The notes under the pieces were generated by a model. The model had not been told where the DNA came from. It did no database searches and saw nothing but the letters and a program-made list of their open reading frames with translations. DNA of 10,833 nt from Desulfobacterales bacterium. Its GTDB lineage: Bacteria > Desulfobacterota > Desulfobacteria > Desulfobacterales > 4be13. The translations under genes were made by a program, and so were the position numbers. Where the stretch lies: contig JAOZRQ010000073.1 in NCBI GenBank assembly GCA_029940115.1, forward strand, positions 6,768-17,600. The letters are read 5' to 3'. Below are positions 1 through 7,097 of the stretch, one piece after another (position 1 is the stretch's first letter; every line of letters starts with the position of its first letter).

Positions 1-97
1 TTGACAAATCCCCAAATAAAATGCCCGTGTGCTCGCGGGGGATTGACAAATCCCCAAATAAAATGCCCGTGTGCTCGCGGGGGATTGACAAATCCCC
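1..97. repeat. 42-bp tandem repeat, two full copies plus a partial third
   Basis: Units begin with TTGACAAATCCCC at 1, 43 and 85, so the period is exactly 42 bp. The first two units appear identical, and the third matches only up to about 97. Each unit contains ATAAAATGCCCG and ends in a G-rich tract, so each junction forms a GGGGATT-GACA-AATCCCC hairpin. The window starts exactly at a unit boundary, so more copies may lie upstream. The array is non-coding: the in-frame reading through it is repeat-encoded and has no ribosome binding site. Its role is unknown. It could be an intergenic repeat of the host or a structured leader. Confidence 0.9.
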
Positions 98-100
98 CGC
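77..100. other. Perfect 10-bp stem-loop at the junction of repeat units 2 and 3
   Basis: GCGGGGGATT (77-86) is exactly complementary to AATCCCCCGC (91-100) around a GACA loop. A shorter 7-bp version occurs at 38-55, at the junction of units 1 and 2. A second small hairpin (CCCCG 95-99 with CGGGG 103-107) overlaps the right arm, so the two structures exclude each other. No T-run follows, so it does not look like an intrinsic terminator. Confidence 0.7.
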
Positions 101-109
101 CGCGGGGTT

Positions 110-125
110 CGGATTTGCCAATCCG
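110..125. other. Small inverted repeat CGGATT-TGCC-AATCCG
   Basis: CGGATT (110-115) and AATCCG (120-125) pair perfectly around TGCC. It shares the GGATT/AATCC core and 4-nt loop of the upstream 42-bp repeat hairpins. It may be a diverged relative of the same repeat family, but it is short and its function is unknown. Confidence 0.5.
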
Positions 126-140
126 GACCGAGCGGGAGAA

Positions 141-196
141 CCGAGAGCCGAGAGCCCAGAACCGAGAGCCCAGAACCGAGAACCCAGGACCGAAAG
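141..196. repeat. Heptanucleotide tandem array in the leader of the first PKS gene
   Basis: Eight consecutive 7-mers fit the consensus CCSARRR. CCGAGAG and CCCAGAA alternate, giving an apparent 14-bp period at 148-189. The array runs directly into AAGGAG, the ribosome binding site of the first gene, with its last heptamer (190-196) supplying the first bases. A degenerate unit (CCGAGCG) lies at 128-134. The array explains the spurious Arg/Glu/Asn/Pro-rich peptides read from this stretch. Confidence 0.8.
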
Positions 197-199
197 GAG
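194..199 (+). promoter_or_regulatory. Shine-Dalgarno AAGGAG for the first PKS gene
   Basis: AAGGAG ends four bases before a GTG at 204-206 that is in frame with the PKS. The next in-frame ATG (231) has no comparable purine tract upstream, so this site decides the start. The spacing is on the short side. Confidence 0.65.
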
Positions 200-203
200 A
201 ACA

Positions 204-3200
204 GTGAGCCTGTCCAAACGCATTGCCACCATGTCCCCCCTCAAGCTGGCACTGGCCATCCGGCAACTTGAGTCGAAGCGCGAGTTGCTGAACGCGGAAC
301 CGATTGCCATCATCGGCATGGGATGCCGCTTTCCGGGAGCGGATAACACCGAGCGTCTTTGGGAACTGCTCTGTGAGGGAAGGGATGTCATCACGGAAGT
401 CCCTCCCGACCGCTGGCCCATGGACGCGTATTATGACCCGGATCCGACCGTCCCCGGCAAGATGCACACTTGTCACGGCGGGTTCCTGGATCAGGTGGAT
501 ATGTTTGATGCCGAATTTTTCGGCATCTCTCCCCGGGAGATGATCAATCTCGACCCCCAGCAGCGTCTGTTGCTGGAGGTGGCGTGGGAGGCGATCGAGA
601 ATGCCAATCAACTCCCCCAACACCTGTTCGGCAGGCAAGTGGGGGTATTCATCGGCATCAGCCATCAGGATTACCTCTTTCAGCAGATGAGGGCGCGGGA
701 TGGCCTGGACCGGATTGACGCCTATTTTGGGTCGGGATTTTCCCACAGCATCGCGGCGGGACGCGTCTCCTACATCTTGGGTCTGACGGGCCCCAGCCTG
801 CCCGTCAACACCGCCTGCTCCTCCTCCCTCGTCGCGCTCCACCTGGCCTGTCAGAGTCTGCGTCAGCGCGAATGTGAGATGGTGCTGACCGGCGGGACCA
901 ACCTGATTCTGTCACCCGAGCCGAACATCTCCCTCTCAAAATCAGGCATGCTCTCCCCTGACGGCCGCTGCAGGACCTTTGACGCGGCCGCCGACGGGTT
1001 TGTGCGGAGCGAGGGGTGCGGCGTGGTGCTTCTCAAACGCCTGACCGACGCGGTCCATGACGGAGATGACATCCTCGCCCTGATTCGGGGGTCGGCTGTA
1101 AATCAGGACGGTCGCAGCAGCGGCCTGACCGTTCCGAACGGCCCCTCTCAGCAGGCCGTGATTCGCCAAGCCTTGGAGAACGGCGGCGTATTGCCGGCCC
1201 AGATTGGGTATGTGGAGGCGCATGGCACAGGCACCTCACTCGGGGATCCCATAGAGGTGATCGCGTTGGGGGAGGTCTTTGGCAAGGACCGCGCTGAACC
1301 GTTGCGGATCGGCTCTGTCAAGACGAACATGGGCCATCTGGAGAGTACGGCCGGCATCGCGGGGGTGATCAAGACCGTGCTCGCGCTTCAACACGAACAG
1401 ATCCCGCCCAATCTGCATTTCAGACAGCCGAATCCCCGCATTCCGTGGGAGAAATACCCCTTGGAAGTCCCCACAACGCTGACGCCATGGAGACGAAGCG
1501 ATCATCGTCGGATGGCGGGGGTGAGCGCGTTCGGCTTCAGCGGCACGAATGTCCATGTGGTGTTGGAGGAGGCACCCGTCTCAAAAGAGAAGGCCTCAGA
1601 AGTTGTGGGGAAGCGTCCGTTGCATCTGTTGACCCTGTCTGCCAAGACACCTGAAGCGCTGCTCGATTTGGCCGGGCGCTATGAGGAGCATTTGTCCGCC
1701 CATCCTGAATCTGATGGGGGCGATCTCTGCTTTGCAGCCAACACTTGCCGCGCTCATTTTGAGCATCGGCTCTGTGTGCTGGGGAAATCGGGCCATCAGC
1801 TGCAACAGAGCCTCGCCGCCGTGACAACTGGCGAGGAGACATCAAGAGGTGTTTGTCAGGGACGGGCGAAAGAGAGTGACACGCCGCCCAAGATCGCCCT
1901 TTTGTGTACTGGCCAAGGCTCACAGTATGTGGGGATGGGCCGCCAGCTATATGAGACACAACCCAGTTTTCGTGAGACGCTGGAACGCTGTGATGACATG
2001 TTGCGTCCCCACTTGGAAACGCCATTGCTCGAAGTTCTCTATCCGGCGAGCGGCGAGCGGCGGCTGGCCGACTGCCCATCTCAGCCCCTGGACGAGACCG
2101 CGTACACCCAGCCGGCACTGTTCGCTCTTGAATACGCACTCACCGAGCTGTGGCTTTCTTGGGGCATCAGGCCCGCTGTCGTGATGGGTCACAGCGTCGG
2201 CGAATATGTCGCTGCGTGCCTCGCCGGGGTGTTCAGCTTGGAGGATGGTCTGAGACTCATCGCCGAGCGGGCGCGGCTGATGCAGGCGCTGCCCCAAGAC
2301 GGCATGATGGTTGCGGTCTCAGCAACTGAAGCGACGGTTGCCCCGCTGATCCGACCTCATGCGGGAATGGTCTCGGTGGCCGCGGTCAACGGGCCCGAGA
2401 GCGTCGTGCTCTCCGGGCAACGTCAAGTGGTGGAGCCGCTGATTGCCACCCTTGATGCCGAGGGCCTCCGAATCCGGGCATTGACCGTCTCCCACGCATT
2501 CCATTCGCCCCTGATGGAACCGATGCTGACCGACTTCCGGCGGGTCGCGGCCGAGGTGGCCTATGCCGCGCCAAAGATCGGCCTGATCTCCAATGTCACC
2601 GGTGCCATGGCGGGGGACGAGGTGGCCACTCCCGAGTATTGGTGCCGCCACATCCTGTCGCCGGTGCGGTTTGCCGACGGCATGGCCGCGTTGCACCGTC
2701 AAGGCTGTGACGTGTTCGTGGAGATCGGCCCCAAGCCGATCCTGCTCGGCATGGGTCGCGAATCTCTTCCGGACCATGCGGGTCTCTGGCTGCCGAGTCT
2801 CCGGGAGGGGCGGGATGAATGGGAGCAGATGCTCCAGAGCTTGGGGGAACTGTATGTACGGGGCGTTTCCATAGACTGGGCCGGCGTTGATCAGGATCAC
2901 CCGCGGCGTCGCGTCTCATTGCCCACCTATCCGTTTCAGCGGAAACGCCACTGGTTGCCGGAAGCCCCATCCGTTGCCAAGCAAGGCGAACATGCCCGCA
3001 CCCGTTCGGGACATCCCCTGCTGGGTCGGCAACTCCATCTGCCAGGGGATGAGAAGATTCGGTTTGAAACCGAGCTCAGACAGGATTTGACATCCGGTTT
3101 GACACACGATGTCTTCGACACCCCTGTCGTGGCCGCGACCACATACTTGGAGATGGCATTGGCCGCGGGAACCGTCTCGTTCCCATCGGAACATCTGATG

Positions 3201-6200
3201 TTGACGGATGTCAGGTTCCAACGCGGCCTGACGTTGTCGGAAAACGAGAGGATACCCCTTCATCTGATGCTGACGCCGGCGGAGAATGAGACGTATGCCT
3301 TTCAGATCTTCAGTCTTGGCTCAGATGATGAGGTGCCGGATGAGATGAATGGGAAGCCGACGTGGACCTGTCATGTCTCAGGCAGGATATCCGAGGCAAC
3401 CGATCGCCTCTCAGACAAGGGAGAAGAACGAGATATCCCCGATTTGGCGGCCTTGCAGAGAGAATGCACCGATATGGCCCCCCTTGACGATGATCATTCA
3501 GGAGATAGGGAGGTGCTCAAAACGGTCTGGCAAGGAAAAGGCAAGGCGATTGGCCAAATTGATATCCCATCCGAGGTGGCGGAGATGTCCGCGTTCTGTC
3601 TGCATCCCACGGTGTGGGACGCCGCGTTCAGATTGTTGGCCGTAGGCTTTCCTCATCAGGAGATGGATGACATTCATGTGCCGGTGAGGCTGGAACAGCT
3701 TCGGTTTCATCGTCGTCCCGAGGAGGGCCGTGTCTGGGGAGTGACCATCCGGAACGAAGATGATGCCGATGCTCAAGCGGAGACCGTTGACCTGCATCTG
3801 GTGACATCCGCCAACCAACCGATCGCGACCCTTGGAGGGCTGAAGTTTCAAAGAACCAGCCGGGACGCGTTTGAGGCCGCGACAACAGACCCCTTGGAGA
3901 ATTGGCTCTACGCGGTGGAATGGCAACCCCAAACCCGCTTTGGCGGGGTGCCGGACTACATCCCCGCCCTCCCGGAGATCATTGCCCGGATCCAGCCCGA
4001 TGTGGCGGACGCGACCCCCCAGATCGAGTCCTATGGTGAGTTCATGCGCCAAGGAGACGACTTGGGGGTGGCATACATATGGCATGCCTTTGACCAACTC
4101 GGATGGACATGGCGACCGAACCAACCCTTCTCGACCCTTGCCATGGCCGAACAGTTGGGCGTAGTCAGCCGACATCGGCGACTGCTCGGGCGATTGCTGG
4201 AGATATTGGCCGAAGCGGGGCATCTTCGACAGACCGATGATCGCTGGGAAGTGCTGATGCCCCCTGAGATCAACCATCCGTCGGAACAACTCAGCCGGCT
4301 CTCCAAGCAGCATCCCGAAGCGATCACGGAGCTGACCCTGTTGTCGAGGTGTGCCGGCCATCTGGCCGAGGTGCTTGGGGGAGCGCGTGATCCGCTCCAG
4401 TTGTTGTTCCGAGAAGGGGATGTGACCACGGCAAATCAATATTATCAGCATTCCCCAGCCACCCAAGTGATGAACACCCTGGTCCGACACGCGGTCTTCG
4501 CCACGCTGGAGCGAATGCCCCCCGGGCGAGGGGTGCGGATATTGGAGATCGGTGCGGGCACGGGTGCGACCACCGCGCATCTTCTGCCCGGATTGCCGGC
4601 CCATCAGACGAGCTATGCCTTCACTGACCTCTCTCCGCTGTTCACGTCCCGGGCCGCGGAAAAGTTCAGCGACTATCCCTTTGTGCGCCATCAGGTGTTG
4701 GACATTGAGCAGTCGCCTCAGACTCAGGGATTTGACGCACATGCGTATGACATTGTCGTGGCGGCCAATGTGTTGCATGCGACCCGAAATTTGAGTGAAA
4801 CCTTGCAACACATCCGTAGCCTGTTGGCCCCCGGCGGGATGCTGACGATCTTGGAGGCGACCGACCGCCAATGCAGTGCGGATCTGACCTTCGGCCTGAC
4901 TGAGGGGTGGTGGCGATTCACGGATCACCATGTGCGCCCCTCCTACCCGTTGCTGCCAGCCGCCCCATGGGAGGCATTGTTGCATGAGAACGGGTTCACA
5001 CAGGCGGCGAGCCTCTCCTTGGATCCGTTGCGACAGGCGGTGATCTTGGCGATCGCACCTCAAGAGCAACCCGGCCCAACCCCGCCGCTCTCCGAGCCAA
5101 CCCTGCCTCACCCCGACTCGCTCCCGCTGGATTGCCAAATCCGGCGACAACTCGGGGGAAGCTGGCTCATCTTTGCGGATGAATCTCAGAAGATCGGTCA
5201 GCAGTTGGCCGCGCTTTTCCAAGAGGCCGGTGAAACTGCCATTCTCGTGTTCCCGGGTCAGGCATGCGAGCCATTGGATGAACAGACATTCCGGGTGGCC
5301 CCAGACGCTCCGGGGGACTTTCATCATCTCTTGGTGGCCGTGAGCGCAAAAGCACCCCCCCTGCGCGGGGTGATCCATTGCTGGGGCTTGGATGCGACAC
5401 CGACCGAGCGGCTCACGACGGTTGACCTGGAGGCCGCCCAACGCCACGGTTGCGCCAGCCTCCTGCATCTGGTCCAGGCCCTGATGACAGTCGATCTTCC
5501 CCAATCGCCCCCACTCTCGCTGGTGACCCGGGGGGCCATGCCGGTTCCCATGGCCAATGACTTGCCGCCAATGATGAACATCGCCCAATCTCCCTTGTGG
5601 GGTATGGGAAAGGCGATTGCCTTGGAACACCCGGATATCGGCTGTGTGCGAATCGATTTGGATCCTGAACCGACGATAGATGAGCTGAAACTCCTCTTTG
5701 AGGAGATCCGCTCAGACACGCCGGAACATCAGATCGCCTATCGTGACAATGTCCGTCATGTGGCAAGATTGGTGAAGGGCAAGAGGCAAGGGGCGAGAGG
5801 TGAGGGGCGAGCGGCGAGCGGCAAGCGGCAAACGCCCATCGCCCCCGCTGCCACTTACCTGATCACCGGGGGGTTAGGCGGCATCGGCATGCTGACCGCG
5901 AAATTCATGATGGAGCAGGGCGCGAAATGTTTGGTGTTGACCAGTCGCCAGGAACCGAGTTCCGCTGTCAAAGCCCAACTGGACGAGTGGCGACAGAGGT
6001 GGACGGATGTGAAGATCGTCGTCAGCGAGGCTGACGTCTCCGACATTCAGCAAGTCCGCAAGCTGCTGACCGACATCGAGCACTCCCTGCCCCCGTTACG
6101 AGGCATCATCCACGCGGCCGCGGTTCTCGAAGACGGCATGTTGTCTCAGCAGCATTGGGAATCCTTCTCTCGGGTCTTTGCCCCCAAAGTCCAAGGGGCT

Positions 6201-7052
6201 TGGCATTTGCACACGTTGACCCGGCACAAGCCCTTGGATTTCTTTGTGCTGTTCTCTGGCGCGGCCACCCTCCTTGGCGGCATGGGGATCGCCAATTATG
6301 TGGCCGCGAACACGTTCCTGGATGCCTTGGCACATTTCCGACACGCGCAGAGACTGCCCGCCATGAGCATCAATTGGGGGGTATGGTCCGGGGTGGGATT
6401 TGCCAACCGCCTCGAGCAGGAGCAGATGAGGCGGCGGGGCATCCATGCCATGACCCCTTCCCAAGGGGTGCGGATGTTGGCCAAGTTGTTGTCACGACCC
6501 TCCCCCCAAGTGGGCGTCATTCCCATCCGGTGGTCCCAATTCATGAGCCAGGGAGCGCATTCCCCCTTCTTTTCCCTGTTCAGAGACGCCAAGCCGCCAA
6601 AATCGAAAGCGGGTGACGATGTTCTCAAACGGTTGAGGGAATCGAGGCGACCTGATGAACAACGGGCACACCTGATTGCCCATCTTCAATCCCAAGTGGC
6701 TAAGGTGCTCGGCTTGGATCCATCGCAAACGATGGAGACCCAAAAGGGATTTTTTGAAATGGGGATGGACTCATTGACCGCCATGGAACTGAGAAATCGG
6801 TTGCAAACCACCTTGGCGTGTGTGCTCCCCTCAACCCTCTCATTCAAATTTCCCACCGTCGAGGCATTGGCCGACTATCTCGCCACGGATGTGCTGGCCC
6901 TGGAGGGTGCTGACATGTCTTCCGAGCCTGATCTCGTTCAAGAGGCCCCCCATGTTACCGACGCGGTCGCCGAGGTGGCCCAACTGTCTGAAGATGATTT
7001 GGAAGATCTGATTAACAAAGAACTCCACGCGTTATCCGGTGTGCCAAAATGA
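204..7052 (+). CDS. Type I modular polyketide synthase, KS-AT-DH-cMT-KR-ACP (PKS1)
   Basis: This is a cytoplasmic one-module chain-extension enzyme of 2282 aa. Domains in order are KS (residues 32-458), malonyl-type AT (564-870), degenerate DH (935-1222), C-methyltransferase (1270-1615), KR (1650-2115) and ACP (2153-2228), then an acidic tail with a short helix motif (2261-2277). There is no loading domain, ER or thioesterase, so it accepts a chain from another PKS and passes it on. I chose GTG 204 because AAGGAG precedes it and the helix SPLKLALAIRQLESK just before the KS is typical of PKS N-termini. The earlier ATG at 21 only translates repeats. It is probably co-transcribed with the second PKS, 48 bp downstream. 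Odd features are a decayed DH, Gly at the KR catalytic Ser, and heptamer repeats read through in frame in AT and KR. The expected reaction is malonyl extension, SAM methylation and ketoreduction. The product is unknown. Confidence 0.95.
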   Translation: MSLSKRIATMSPLKLALAIRQLESKRELLNAEPIAIIGMGCRFPGADNTERLWELLCEGRDVITEVPPDRWPMDAYYDPDPTVPGKMHTCHGGFLDQVDMFDAEFFGISPREMINLDPQQRLLLEVAWEAIENANQLPQHLFGRQVGVFIGISHQDYLFQQMRARDGLDRIDAYFGSGFSHSIAAGRVSYILGLTGPSLPVNTACSSSLVALHLACQSLRQRECEMVLTGGTNLILSPEPNISLSKSGMLSPDGRCRTFDAAADGFVRSEGCGVVLLKRLTDAVHDGDDILALIRGSAVNQDGRSSGLTVPNGPSQQAVIRQALENGGVLPAQIGYVEAHGTGTSLGDPIEVIALGEVFGKDRAEPLRIGSVKTNMGHLESTAGIAGVIKTVLALQHEQIPPNLHFRQPNPRIPWEKYPLEVPTTLTPWRRSDHRRMAGVSAFGFSGTNVHVVLEEAPVSKEKASEVVGKRPLHLLTLSAKTPEALLDLAGRYEEHLSAHPESDGGDLCFAANTCRAHFEHRLCVLGKSGHQLQQSLAAVTTGEETSRGVCQGRAKESDTPPKIALLCTGQGSQYVGMGRQLYETQPSFRETLERCDDMLRPHLETPLLEVLYPASGERRLADCPSQPLDETAYTQPALFALEYALTELWLSWGIRPAVVMGHSVGEYVAACLAGVFSLEDGLRLIAERARLMQALPQDGMMVAVSATEATVAPLIRPHAGMVSVAAVNGPESVVLSGQRQVVEPLIATLDAEGLRIRALTVSHAFHSPLMEPMLTDFRRVAAEVAYAAPKIGLISNVTGAMAGDEVATPEYWCRHILSPVRFADGMAALHRQGCDVFVEIGPKPILLGMGRESLPDHAGLWLPSLREGRDEWEQMLQSLGELYVRGVSIDWAGVDQDHPRRRVSLPTYPFQRKRHWLPEAPSVAKQGEHARTRSGHPLLGRQLHLPGDEKIRFETELRQDLTSGLTHDVFDTPVVAATTYLEMALAAGTVSFPSEHLMLTDVRFQRGLTLSENERIPLHLMLTPAENETYAFQIFSLGSDDEVPDEMNGKPTWTCHVSGRISEATDRLSDKGEERDIPDLAALQRECTDMAPLDDDHSGDREVLKTVWQGKGKAIGQIDIPSEVAEMSAFCLHPTVWDAAFRLLAVGFPHQEMDDIHVPVRLEQLRFHRRPEEGRVWGVTIRNEDDADAQAETVDLHLVTSANQPIATLGGLKFQRTSRDAFEAATTDPLENWLYAVEWQPQTRFGGVPDYIPALPEIIARIQPDVADATPQIESYGEFMRQGDDLGVAYIWHAFDQLGWTWRPNQPFSTLAMAEQLGVVSRHRRLLGRLLEILAEAGHLRQTDDRWEVLMPPEINHPSEQLSRLSKQHPEAITELTLLSRCAGHLAEVLGGARDPLQLLFREGDVTTANQYYQHSPATQVMNTLVRHAVFATLERMPPGRGVRILEIGAGTGATTAHLLPGLPAHQTSYAFTDLSPLFTSRAAEKFSDYPFVRHQVLDIEQSPQTQGFDAHAYDIVVAANVLHATRNLSETLQHIRSLLAPGGMLTILEATDRQCSADLTFGLTEGWWRFTDHHVRPSYPLLPAAPWEALLHENGFTQAASLSLDPLRQAVILAIAPQEQPGPTPPLSEPTLPHPDSLPLDCQIRRQLGGSWLIFADESQKIGQQLAALFQEAGETAILVFPGQACEPLDEQTFRVAPDAPGDFHHLLVAVSAKAPPLRGVIHCWGLDATPTERLTTVDLEAAQRHGCASLLHLVQALMTVDLPQSPPLSLVTRGAMPVPMANDLPPMMNIAQSPLWGMGKAIALEHPDIGCVRIDLDPEPTIDELKLLFEEIRSDTPEHQIAYRDNVRHVARLVKGKRQGARGEGRAASGKRQTPIAPAATYLITGGLGGIGMLTAKFMMEQGAKCLVLTSRQEPSSAVKAQLDEWRQRWTDVKIVVSEADVSDIQQVRKLLTDIEHSLPPLRGIIHAAAVLEDGMLSQQHWESFSRVFAPKVQGAWHLHTLTRHKPLDFFVLFSGAATLLGGMGIANYVAANTFLDALAHFRHAQRLPAMSINWGVWSGVGFANRLEQEQMRRRGIHAMTPSQGVRMLAKLLSRPSPQVGVIPIRWSQFMSQGAHSPFFSLFRDAKPPKSKAGDDVLKRLRESRRPDEQRAHLIAHLQSQVAKVLGLDPSQTMETQKGFFEMGMDSLTAMELRNRLQTTLACVLPSTLSFKFPTVEALADYLATDVLALEGADMSSEPDLVQEAPHVTDAVAEVAQLSEDDLEDLINKELHALSGVPK
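297..1577 (+). other. PKS1 ketosynthase (KS) domain
   Basis: It opens with EPIAIIGMGCRFPGA and closes with the GTNVHVVLEEAP segment. The catalytic triad is complete: Cys205 in NTACSSS (codon 816), His340 in EAHGTGT (codon 1221) and His378 in KTNMGHLE (codon 1335). It should be a competent condensing domain. Minor departures are Asn for the usual Asp before TACSS and SEGCG for the usual GEGCG. Confidence 0.95.
1893..2805 (+). other. PKS1 acyltransferase (AT) domain, malonyl-CoA type
   Basis: It begins at a TGQGSQYVGMG motif. The nucleophile is Ser664 in GHSVGE (codon 2193). HAFH at 764-767 (2493-2504) is the established malonyl-CoA signature, where methylmalonyl ATs carry YASH. The post-AT linker ends in LPTYPFQ near 2919-2939. 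A short heptamer repeat encodes part of a loop near residue 615. Confidence 0.93.
2045..2065. repeat. Three in-frame heptamers inside the AT1 coding sequence
   Basis: GGCGAGC occurs twice in tandem, followed by a diverged GGCGGCT. Together they encode SGERRL (near residues 615-621), just after YPAS. The homologous loop of the second AT is unrelated and longer, which marks a tolerant surface loop. Confidence 0.6.
3009..3870 (+). other. PKS1 dehydratase (DH) domain, apparently decayed
   Basis: It starts with the family hallmark HPLLGRQLHLPG. His968 (codon 3105) and Asp1139 in HPTVWDAAF (codon 3618) sit where the catalytic pair belongs. However, the His motif reads HDVFDTPVVA, so the expected Gly and Pro of HxxxGxxxxP are Asp972 and Ala977. 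The GLxYGPxFQ segment normally found between the two is missing (residues 1088-1104). The usual Gln/His after the catalytic Asp motif is Arg. It most likely keeps a structural role without dehydrating. Confidence 0.85.
4012..5048 (+). other. PKS1 C-methyltransferase (cMT) domain
   Basis: A helical lid region (YGEFMRQG onward) precedes a class I SAM fold. Motif I is ILEIGAGTGATT, starting at residue 1446 (4539). NVLHAT supplies His1525 (codon 4776), and LLAPGGMLTILE supplies Glu1551 (codon 4854). The 26-residue His-Glu spacing is, as I recall, that of the catalytic dyad in characterised PKS C-methyltransferases. It should methylate the alpha-carbon of the beta-ketoacyl-ACP. Its position between DH and KR is usual. 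Confidence 0.9.
5151..6545 (+). other. PKS1 ketoreductase (KR) domain, split structural and catalytic halves
   Basis: The structural half (from SWLIFADE, residue 1653) contains SPLWGMGKAIALEHPD. The catalytic half has the NADPH motif TGGLGGIG (1888-1895, codon 5865), Lys1995, Tyr2032 and Asn2036 (YVAAN). The motif LED (1975-1977) keeps the final Asp of the LDD signature of B-type KRs, which suggests a D-configured alcohol. At the usual catalytic Ser position, 13 residues before the Tyr, it has Gly2019 (LFSGAAT). The linker between the halves carries nine heptamer repeats. Confidence 0.9.
5771..5833. repeat. Nine-unit heptanucleotide repeat inside the KR1 linker
   Basis: Nine contiguous 7-mers all fit GGYRARN, for example GGCAAGG, GGCGAGC (twice) and GGCAAGC. 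The block is 63 bp, exactly 21 codons, so it is neutral to the reading frame. It encodes a Lys/Arg/Gly-rich linker (residues 1857-1877) between the structural and catalytic halves of KR1, a place where extra residues are tolerated. Two units contain TGA, but never in the PKS frame. Confidence 0.9.
6660..6887 (+). other. PKS1 acyl carrier protein (ACP) domain
   Basis: The core motif FFEMGMDSLTAMELRN places the phosphopantetheine attachment at Ser2190 (codon 6771). Helix 1 precedes it (LQSQVAKVLGL), and the fold ends near YLATDVLAL. It is a single, intact carrier domain. Confidence 0.93.
6984..7034 (+). other. C-terminal docking-like helix of PKS1
   Basis: After an acidic, low-complexity linker the protein ends with LSEDDLEDLINKELHAL. 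From memory, tails of this shape are common after terminal ACPs in cyanobacterial and myxobacterial PKS assembly lines and pair with an N-terminal helix on the next protein. Assigning a docking class is inference. Confidence 0.55.
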
Positions 7053-7097
7053 AATTTTGGCAGAGGGAGCATACAACTTGAAATTTTGGCAGAGGGA
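7050..7097. repeat. 19-bp direct repeat spanning the intergenic gap
   Basis: TGAAATTTTGGCAGAGGGA occurs at 7050-7068 and again, identical, at 7079-7097, separated by 10 bp (29-bp period). The first copy begins with the stop codon of PKS1. The second carries the purine-rich tract in front of the PKS2 start. It looks like a tandem duplication of the gap. Apart from this repeat and the following heptamers, the gap holds nothing else visible. Confidence 0.85.

Noticed and set aside
1..97. The 42-bp repeat as a CRISPR array
   Set aside because: The units are contiguous with no unique spacers between them.
77..107. GC-rich hairpins as an intrinsic terminator of an upstream gene
   Set aside because: No T-run follows the stems on either strand.
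85..113. TTGACA hexamers at 1, 43 and 85 as sigma-70 -35 boxes
   Set aside because: The only -10-like match (TAAAAT) lies 10 bp downstream in each repeat unit, far from the needed 16-18 bp. The third copy has nothing suitable at all. The hexamer is simply part of the 42-bp repeat.
21..203. N-terminal extension of PKS1 from ATG 21
   Set aside because: The translation is repeat-encoded (tandem 42-mer and heptamers), has no Shine-Dalgarno and does not resemble any PKS N-terminus. GTG 204 has AAGGAG.
3498..5630. Long antisense open frame (710 codons) opposite DH-cMT-KR of PKS1
   Set aside because: It lies wholly opposite well-conserved PKS domains. Its composition (Arg, Gly, Gln, His rich) is that of a high-GC shadow frame, and it has no recognisable domain.
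6155..6616. Alternative + strand open frame of 153 codons inside KR1
   Set aside because: It is out of frame with the intact KR catalytic motifs and is a shadow of the PKS reading frame.
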